Below are positions 58,964 to 64,000 of a stretch of DNA of 64,000 nucleotides, piece after piece. Source of the DNA: Pseudomonas baetica (GTDB taxonomy: Bacteria > Pseudomonadota > Gammaproteobacteria > Pseudomonadales > Pseudomonadaceae); assembly GCF_019733355.1 (NCBI RefSeq), contig NZ_JAIHLQ010000028.1, forward strand, positions 1 through 64,000, read 5' to 3'. A model generated the notes under the pieces. The model did no database searches and was not told the origin of the DNA. It saw only the letters and a program-made list of their open reading frames with translations. Position 1 is the first letter of the stretch; each line of letters begins with the position of its first letter. The translations under genes were made by a program, and so were the position numbers.

Positions 58964-59586
58964 TCGATCTCCGTGGCGAGGGCGTTAACGGCGGCGGCGG
59001 CCATCGCGCTGCCACCGAGCCGGCCTTGCATGATCACGAACGGCACGCCACGGCTGTCGGCCGCCAGCGCGGCTTTCGATTCAGCGGCGCCGACGAAACC
59101 CACCGGGAAGCCGAGGATCAGCGCCGGTTTCGGCGCCCCGGCGTCGAGCATTTCCAGCAGATAGAACAGCGCGGTCGGCGCATTGCCGATTACCACCACA
59201 CTGCCTTCCAGATGCGGCCGCCACAGTTCCAGCGCGGCGGCGGAACGGGTGTTGCCCAACTCACGCGCCAGCACCGGCACGCTCTCATCGCGCAGGGTGC
59301 AGATCACCTCGTTATTCGCCGGCAGGCGCGCACGGGTCACGCCTTCGCAGACCATCCGCGCATCGCAGAGGATCGGTGCACCGGCAGCGAGCGCATCGCG
59401 CCCGGCCTTGCCGGCCCCTTCCGAGAATTGCAGACCGTCGACAGCCTCGACCATGCCGCAGGCGTGGATCACCCGCACCGCGAGTTTTTCCAGGTCGGCC
59501 GGGATGCGCGCCAGATTGGCCTCGCGGCGAATGATCGCGAAGGAGTTGCGATAGATCTCCTGACCGTCGCGGATGTAATCAAGCAT
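58960..59586 (-). CDS. cobH: Precorrin-8X methylmutase CobH
   Basis: A 208-residue enzyme that moves a methyl group to make hydrogenobyrinate. The catalytic His lies in RVIHACGMVEAVD (near residue 43). Conserved DARMVCEGVTRARLP and GNAPTALFYLLEM segments follow, as well as GFPVGFVGAAESK. The ATG at 59586 overlaps the cobG stop by eight bases; the frame upstream of it is cobG in another phase. Confidence 0.94.
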   Translation of the reverse strand: MLDYIRDGQEIYRNSFAIIRREANLARIPADLEKLAVRVIHACGMVEAVDGLQFSEGAGKAGRDALAAGAPILCDARMVCEGVTRARLPANNEVICTLRDESVPVLARELGNTRSAAALELWRPHLEGSVVVIGNAPTALFYLLEMLDAGAPKPALILGFPVGFVGAAESKAALAADSRGVPFVIMQGRLGGSAMAAAAVNALATEIE

Positions 59587-60877
59587 CAAGGGGGCTCCGA
59601 GAGCGGGCGGCGAGCAGGGTCGCGGCCGCTTCAATAGTAAGGTTGCTTGCGCGCAACGCGCCGAATCCCGGCAGCAAAGCATCGCGAAAATAGAGGTCGT
59701 AATGACCCGGACTGACGGCCAGCAAGGTCACCGGGGCACAGTGGGCGGCGGCGCACGAACGCGGGCAGCCGCAAAGGTGCGCGCTCAACCCCGGGGGCAG
59801 CAGTGGCGCCAGCAGACGAGCGTCCTGTTTGGTGTCGGCCAGACCTTTGCCACAGCCGTCAGAACCGGTGCAGGCGATCAGTCGCGCCAACGGTTCGAGG
59901 GGCTGAGTCAATAGGTTCAGGTGTTGCAGGCTGCGCAGCACTTGCGCCGCGTCGCACGGTTTCACGTTGGGCAGCAACAGACTTTGCCAGGGTGTGAAAC
60001 GCAGGCTGCCATCACCGAACTGACGGGCCAGTTGTGCCGCGCCACGCAGCATGACCGGGTCGAGACGACCGAGTGGCGGCACTGCACCGACATAGACCCG
60101 GTTGTCGGCGTTCTGCGGATGAACGCCGATGTGCAAATCATCCGCCGCTGATGCGCGCTGCCAGTCCATGACCGATTTAACCGGCACACGCTCTCGCAAC
60201 CGCTCAAGAAAGGCCAGGATGGGCAGTTCTTCGAGCAAATGACGCATGCGCGTCTGCTCCGGTCGAGCCCGATCAAGGAACAACGTCAGCACCGCCACGA
60301 CCAGCGCATGGCCGTTTTCCAGCGCCACGGCGCCGACCGCCCGGTCCGTCGGGCAACCGGCGAACCCGAACGCCAGCAGCGTTTCGCCGTCGCGTTCGAA
60401 CGCTGACAACCACAGATCATGCGGATGGTCGAGCATCGCCAGCGCTTCCCCGCCGTCCAGTTGCACGGCGAACTTGGCGCTCAGCTCAGAGAAGCGTGTA
60501 TGGCTTTGCAAGGTGTCGAGAATCTGCTCGGCGAGTGCGCGGGTATCGACGCGCATCTGCCGGTCGATCCCGGCGGTGGGGCTGAGCATGAGGTTGCGTA
60601 CATCGTCGCCGGCAGCGCTTCGCGGCCCTAGACCGGCGGCCAGCAGACTGTCGATCAGTGCGGCGCTGTGCGGGCCGATCCCGCGAATTTGCAGGTTGGC
60701 GCGGTTGGTCGCCTCGATCACGCCGCCGGCAAACCGCTGGGCAGCTTGCGCCACGGCATCGGCCTGATCCGCCGTGATCGAGCCACCATTGAGCTTGATC
60801 CGGCAGATCCCACCGTCCAATGCCTGGACGATACGCAGCAACCCCGGACAGGCCGAGGGGCGTATGGCGGTGGACAT
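59579..60877 (-). CDS. cobG: Precorrin-3B synthase CobG
   Basis: A 432-residue iron-sulfur enzyme related to sulfite and nitrite reductases. It uses oxygen to make precorrin-3B, the committing step of the aerobic pathway. The Fe-S Cys residues are visible in IACTGSDGCGKG and HLCGCPRSCAAAHC. It is the first gene of the minus-strand cob operon. The ATG at 60877 gives the usual start; the longer frame enters the divergent promoter region. Confidence 0.92.
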   Translation of the reverse strand: MSTAIRPSACPGLLRIVQALDGGICRIKLNGGSITADQADAVAQAAQRFAGGVIEATNRANLQIRGIGPHSAALIDSLLAAGLGPRSAAGDDVRNLMLSPTAGIDRQMRVDTRALAEQILDTLQSHTRFSELSAKFAVQLDGGEALAMLDHPHDLWLSAFERDGETLLAFGFAGCPTDRAVGAVALENGHALVVAVLTLFLDRARPEQTRMRHLLEELPILAFLERLRERVPVKSVMDWQRASAADDLHIGVHPQNADNRVYVGAVPPLGRLDPVMLRGAAQLARQFGDGSLRFTPWQSLLLPNVKPCDAAQVLRSLQHLNLLTQPLEPLARLIACTGSDGCGKGLADTKQDARLLAPLLPPGLSAHLCGCPRSCAAAHCAPVTLLAVSPGHYDLYFRDALLPGFGALRASNLTIEAAATLLAARSRSPLDA

Positions 60878-61009
60878 CGAGCGTTCGTTCAAGGGGCTGA
60901 CCGGCTGCGTGGGAAAGGCGCTTCGTGGGCGAAGGCGCGGTATTATGCCTGCTTTGTCCGGTGGCATGAAAAGTCTGCCCGTCGGATCGACATGTTTAGA
61001 GGAATATAG
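60878..61009. promoter_or_regulatory. Divergent cobG/cobL promoter region
   Basis: This 132-base gap must hold both promoters. A TATTAT at 60941-60946 could be a -10 element toward cobL, but no good -35 accompanies it. I find no B12-box or other cobalamin riboswitch trait here. Confidence 0.4.
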
Positions 61010-62221
61010 ATGTCACCCTGGCTGACGGTTGTGGGAATCGGTGAAGACGGCTTCAAGGGCTTGGGCAAAAACGCCCGACGAGCCCTGATGGGCGCCTCGC
61101 GGATCGTCGGCGGCCAGCGGCAACTGGACTTGCTGCCGGTGTGCATTCGTGGCGAGCGACAGTTGTGGCCGAGCCCGTTTTCCCTGGCGCCGGTGCTGGG
61201 ACAACACGGCGAGGCCGTCTGCGTGCTGGCCAGCGGTGACCCGATGTTCTACGGCGTTGGCGCCAGCCTCGCGCGTCAGGTGCCGAGCGACGAGATGCTG
61301 ATTCTGCCCGCGCCTTCCTCCTGTTCGCTGGCCGCTGCCCGCCTCGGCTGGCCATTGCAGGACGTGGTGACGCTGTCACTGGTCGCCCGCCCGCTGACGG
61401 CGCTCAATGCCCAATTGTTCAGCGGCGTGCGCCTGTTGCTGTTGAGCAATGACGGGCAGAGCCCGGCGGCTGTGGCGGCGCTGTTGCGTGATCGTGGTTT
61501 TGGCGCGAGCCGGATGAGCGTTCTGGAGCATCTGGGCGGTGCGGCCGAGCGGCGGCTCGACAGCAGCGCCAATGACTGGAACAACGGGCCGACTGCCGAT
61601 CTCAATGTGATTGCCATCGAATGCCTGGCCGACAGCCACACTCCGCGTCTGTCGCGCCTCGCTGGCCTGCCCGACTCGGCCTTCCAGCATGACGGTCAAC
61701 TGACCAAGCGCGACGTGCGCGCCATCACCCTCGCCCGCCTCGCCCCGACGCCGGGCGAATTGCTTTGGGATGTCGGCGCCGGCAGCGGCTCGATCGGCAT
61801 CGAATGGATGCGCACCCACCCGAGTTGCCGGGCGCTGGCCATCGAAGCCGATGAGGGCCGTCAGCAATTGATCGAACACAACCGCGACGCGCTGGGTGTG
61901 CCGGGTCTGCAACTGATCCGTGGTCGTGCGCCGCAGGCTCTCGCAGGTCTGGAGCGCCCGGACGCGATTTTCATCGGTGGCGGTGTAACCCGCGAAGGTG
62001 TCTTCGAGGCGTGCTGGCAACAGCTCAAACCCGGTGGCCGACTGGTCGCCAACGCGGTGACCCTGCAAAGCGAAATCACCTTGATGAACTGGCGCGAACG
62101 TTACGGCGGTGAGCTGACGCGCATCCACGTCGCCCAGGCGCAACCACTGGGCGAGTTCGACACCTGGCGTCAGGCGTTGCCGATCACCTTGCTCGATCTG
62201 GTCAAACCCCTCGATGCGTGA
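61010..62221 (+). CDS. cobL: Precorrin-6Y C5,15-methyltransferase CobL
   Basis: A 403-residue two-domain enzyme. The N-terminal CbiE-like domain (LTVVGIGEDGFKGLG; VLASGDPMFYGVGASL) and the C-terminal CbiT-like domain (LLWDVGAGSGSIGIEWMR) together methylate C5 and C15 and decarboxylate the acetate side chain. AGGAA precedes the ATG. It overlaps cbiD by eight bases. Confidence 0.94.
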   Translation: MSPWLTVVGIGEDGFKGLGKNARRALMGASRIVGGQRQLDLLPVCIRGERQLWPSPFSLAPVLGQHGEAVCVLASGDPMFYGVGASLARQVPSDEMLILPAPSSCSLAAARLGWPLQDVVTLSLVARPLTALNAQLFSGVRLLLLSNDGQSPAAVAALLRDRGFGASRMSVLEHLGGAAERRLDSSANDWNNGPTADLNVIAIECLADSHTPRLSRLAGLPDSAFQHDGQLTKRDVRAITLARLAPTPGELLWDVGAGSGSIGIEWMRTHPSCRALAIEADEGRQQLIEHNRDALGVPGLQLIRGRAPQALAGLERPDAIFIGGGVTREGVFEACWQQLKPGGRLVANAVTLQSEITLMNWRERYGGELTRIHVAQAQPLGEFDTWRQALPITLLDLVKPLDA

Positions 62222-63311
62222 CGAAACCGCCGAACAACCCGCGCCACTGCGCAGCGGCCTGACCACCGGCAGTTGCGCCACGGCCACCAGCCTCGCCGCC
62301 GCACGCCTGCTACTGGGCGGCACGGCGGCCGACGCCGTGCAAATCGTGCTGCCCAAAGGTAAACAGGTGCAGATGCGTCTGGAGTTCTGTCGACTGACCG
62401 ACGACGGCGCGGAAGCCGGGACGATCAAGGATGCCGGCGACGATCCGGACGTGACCCACGGCGCGCTGCTTTACTCGCGGGTGCAACTGATGACTGAGCC
62501 AGGCGTTCGTTTCATGGCCGGCAAAGGCGTTGGCACCGTGACCCGCCCGGGGCTGGTGCTGGCCGTGGGCGAACCGGCGATCAACCCGGTGCCACGCAAG
62601 ATGATCAGCGACCACCTGAGCCTGCTCGCCGCCGAGACCGGTTACCGCGGCGGCTTCGAGGTCACGGTGAATGTCGAGGACGGTGAGGCGCTGGCGCTGA
62701 AAACCATGAACCCGCGCTTGGGCATTCTCGGCGGGCTGTCGATCCTCGGCACCAGCGGCATCGTTCGGCCGTTTTCCTGCGCGGCCTACATTGCATCGAT
62801 CCATCAAGGCATCGACGTCGCCAAGACCAACGGTTTTCTGCACATCGCGGCCTGCACTGGCAACGCCAGCGAAGACACCATGCGCCGGGTCTACGACCTG
62901 CCGGAAATCGCCCTGATCGAAATGGGCGACTTCGTCGGCGCCGTGCTCAAGCACCTGCGCAAGGTGCCTGTGGATAAACTCAGTGTGTGCGGCGGCTTCG
63001 GCAAGATCAGTAAATTGGCGGCCGGGCATATGGATCTGCACTCACGACATTCCAGCATCGACTTGCCGCAACTGGCCGAATGGGCCGCCGCCATCGGTGC
63101 CGATGAAGGTTTGCAGCGCGACATTCGTGCGGCGAACACCAGCCAGCAGGCATTGGCCTTGGCCAGTGCGGTGGGGATCGCGCTGGGCGATGAGGTGTGT
63201 CGCCATGCGCTGAATTTCGCCCGCAGCGTGGTGCCGGCGCAGGTACAGGTCGAAGTGTTTGCGATTGACCGTCAGGGCGGCATCGTCGGTCACGCAGGAG
63301 GGTTTGCATGA
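62214..63311 (+). CDS. cbiD: Cobalt-precorrin-5B C1-methyltransferase CbiD
   Basis: A 365-residue enzyme of the anaerobic-type route, methylating C1. The N-terminal LRSGLTTGSCATATSLAAA, the middle KGVGTVTRPGLVLAVGEPAINPVP shortened by family identity, and ILGTSGIVRPFSCAAY are hallmark segments. In this genome it may stand in for CobF of the classical aerobic pathway. It lies between cobL and cobK with overlaps on both sides. Confidence 0.94.
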   Translation: MRDETAEQPAPLRSGLTTGSCATATSLAAARLLLGGTAADAVQIVLPKGKQVQMRLEFCRLTDDGAEAGTIKDAGDDPDVTHGALLYSRVQLMTEPGVRFMAGKGVGTVTRPGLVLAVGEPAINPVPRKMISDHLSLLAAETGYRGGFEVTVNVEDGEALALKTMNPRLGILGGLSILGTSGIVRPFSCAAYIASIHQGIDVAKTNGFLHIAACTGNASEDTMRRVYDLPEIALIEMGDFVGAVLKHLRKVPVDKLSVCGGFGKISKLAAGHMDLHSRHSSIDLPQLAEWAAAIGADEGLQRDIRAANTSQQALALASAVGIALGDEVCRHALNFARSVVPAQVQVEVFAIDRQGGIVGHAGGFA

Positions 63312-64000
63312 AGCGCATTTTGCTACTGGGCGGCGTGACCGAAGCACTGGCCATCGCCCGGACATTAGGGCCTTCGCACATTTACAGCCTGGCTGGGGTG
63401 GGCCGTGTGCCCACCGACCTGACCTGTCAGGTGCGCATCGGCGGCTACGGTGGCGCCCAAGGGCTGGCGCAATTCATCCGTGACGAAGGCATTGATCTGC
63501 TGTTCGACGCCACCCACCCCTATGCCGCGCAAATCAGCCAGAACGCTGCCACCGCCGCGCAACTGACCGGCCTCCCCTGCTGGGCCCTGCGCCGCCCCGC
63601 ATGGCAGCCGCAACCGGGTGACGATTGGCGCGAAGTCAGCGACTGGGCCGAATTGATCAGCGCTCTGGTGCCGTTTCGCCGCCCACTGTTCACCCTCGGT
63701 CGCGAACCGTTGCAGCATCTGGACGAAATCCCGGCGGATCAATTCTGGACCCTGCGCGCCCTCGATGTTTATCCCGGCAACGAGCGTTGCGAAGTGATCG
63801 GCGCTCGCGGACCGTTTCTGCTGGAGGATGAACGGACGTTGTTCGAGCGCCAGCAGATCGATGTGCTGATCAGCAAGAACAGTGGCAGCACCGCGACCGA
63901 GCCGAAGCTTGAAGTGGCGCGCGAGCGTGGGGTGCCGGTTTTGGTTTTGAAGCGGCCGGGGTTGCCGGGGGTTGATCGGGAGTTTCTGTCGCTTCAAGAA
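63308..64000 (+). CDS. cobK: Precorrin-6A reductase CobK, cut by the window edge
   Basis: An open frame of 231 codons with no stop before the window ends; the family is usually about 240-250 residues, so only a few codons are missing. It starts MKRILLLGGVTEALAIART, overlapping the cbiD stop by four bases (ATGA). The segments DATHPYAAQISQNA and ISKNSGSTATEPKLEVARE are typical of CobK/CbiJ. It reduces the ring with NADPH after C1 methylation. Confidence 0.92.
   Translation, partial: MKRILLLGGVTEALAIARTLGPSHIYSLAGVGRVPTDLTCQVRIGGYGGAQGLAQFIRDEGIDLLFDATHPYAAQISQNAATAAQLTGLPCWALRRPAWQPQPGDDWREVSDWAELISALVPFRRPLFTLGREPLQHLDEIPADQFWTLRALDVYPGNERCEVIGARGPFLLEDERTLFERQQIDVLISKNSGSTATEPKLEVARERGVPVLVLKRPGLPGVDREFLSLQE

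Noticed and set aside
60878..61009. Cobalamin riboswitch before cobG or cobL
   Set aside because: No B12 box or conserved core was seen, and the gap is too short to hold a full riboswitch as well as two promoters.

Overview
The window reads as a chromosomal segment of a fluorescent-group Pseudomonas. The basis is the G+C-rich coding sequence, REP/REPIN repeats of the type common in P. fluorescens relatives, a Tad/Flp pilus locus with PprA/PprB-type regulators, and a long block (about 25.0-46.0 kb) whose gene order matches, from memory, P. aeruginosa PA4839-PA4856 (speA, SUI1, nudix, DUF2333, gcbA, ctpL, aroQ, accB, accC, prmA, DUF3426, dusB, fis, purH, purD, retS). The species cannot be fixed from this sequence alone.

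Layout. 1-1.7 kb: a tandem duplication. Each unit has a minus-strand DUF6124-family gene, a long structured 5' leader and a REPIN. The two proteins are identical, but the leaders have diverged with compensatory changes. 1.7-16.8 kb: a complete-looking Tad (Flp type IVb) pilus locus. The minus-strand run is rcpC-rcpA-tadZ-tadA-tadB-tadC-tadD-DUF3613. Beside it lie flp and a lone receiver protein on the plus strand, a PprB-like regulator, the prepilin peptidase, a TadE-like pseudopilin overlapping a PprA-like kinase, and a TadG-like protein. 16.8-17.6 kb: three tandem REPINs, two carrying a copied 3' end of the adjacent lipoprotein gene. 17.6-22.6 kb: two DUF4136 lipoproteins, cmoM, a MazG-like enzyme, a small membrane protein, a MATE exporter and a lipoprotein esterase. 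22.6-24.8 kb: an orphan type VI secretion pair (short VgrG and DUF4123 adaptor).

25.0-46.0 kb is the conserved housekeeping and signalling block: polyamine, aromatic, fatty-acid and purine synthesis, tRNA and ribosomal-protein modification, c-di-GMP signalling, chemotaxis, and RetS. The speA leader contains overlapping, mutually exclusive inverted repeats. 46.0-56.3 kb is accessory in character. It holds three adjacent minus-strand genes that look like very divergent paralogues of one unknown family, an AT-rich gap, a MarC-family protein, and one 2356-codon gene for a large clostridial-type toxin. That toxin combines a TcdB-like glycosyltransferase, a papain-like (C58-like) cysteine protease region, a pore-forming-type hydrophobic region and about 1000 uncharacterised residues.

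56.5-64 kb: two divergent corrin-ring (cobalamin) operons, cobG-cobH-cobI-cbiG/cobJ on minus and cobL-cbiD-cobK on plus. cobK runs off the right edge. The set mixes aerobic (CobG) and anaerobic-type (CbiD, CbiG) enzymes.

The strongest candidates for something undescribed are the covarying alternative-pairing leader of the DUF6124 genes, the three-paralogue cassette beside the giant toxin, and the speA leader. All assignments come from reading sequence and recalled family knowledge; no searches were run.
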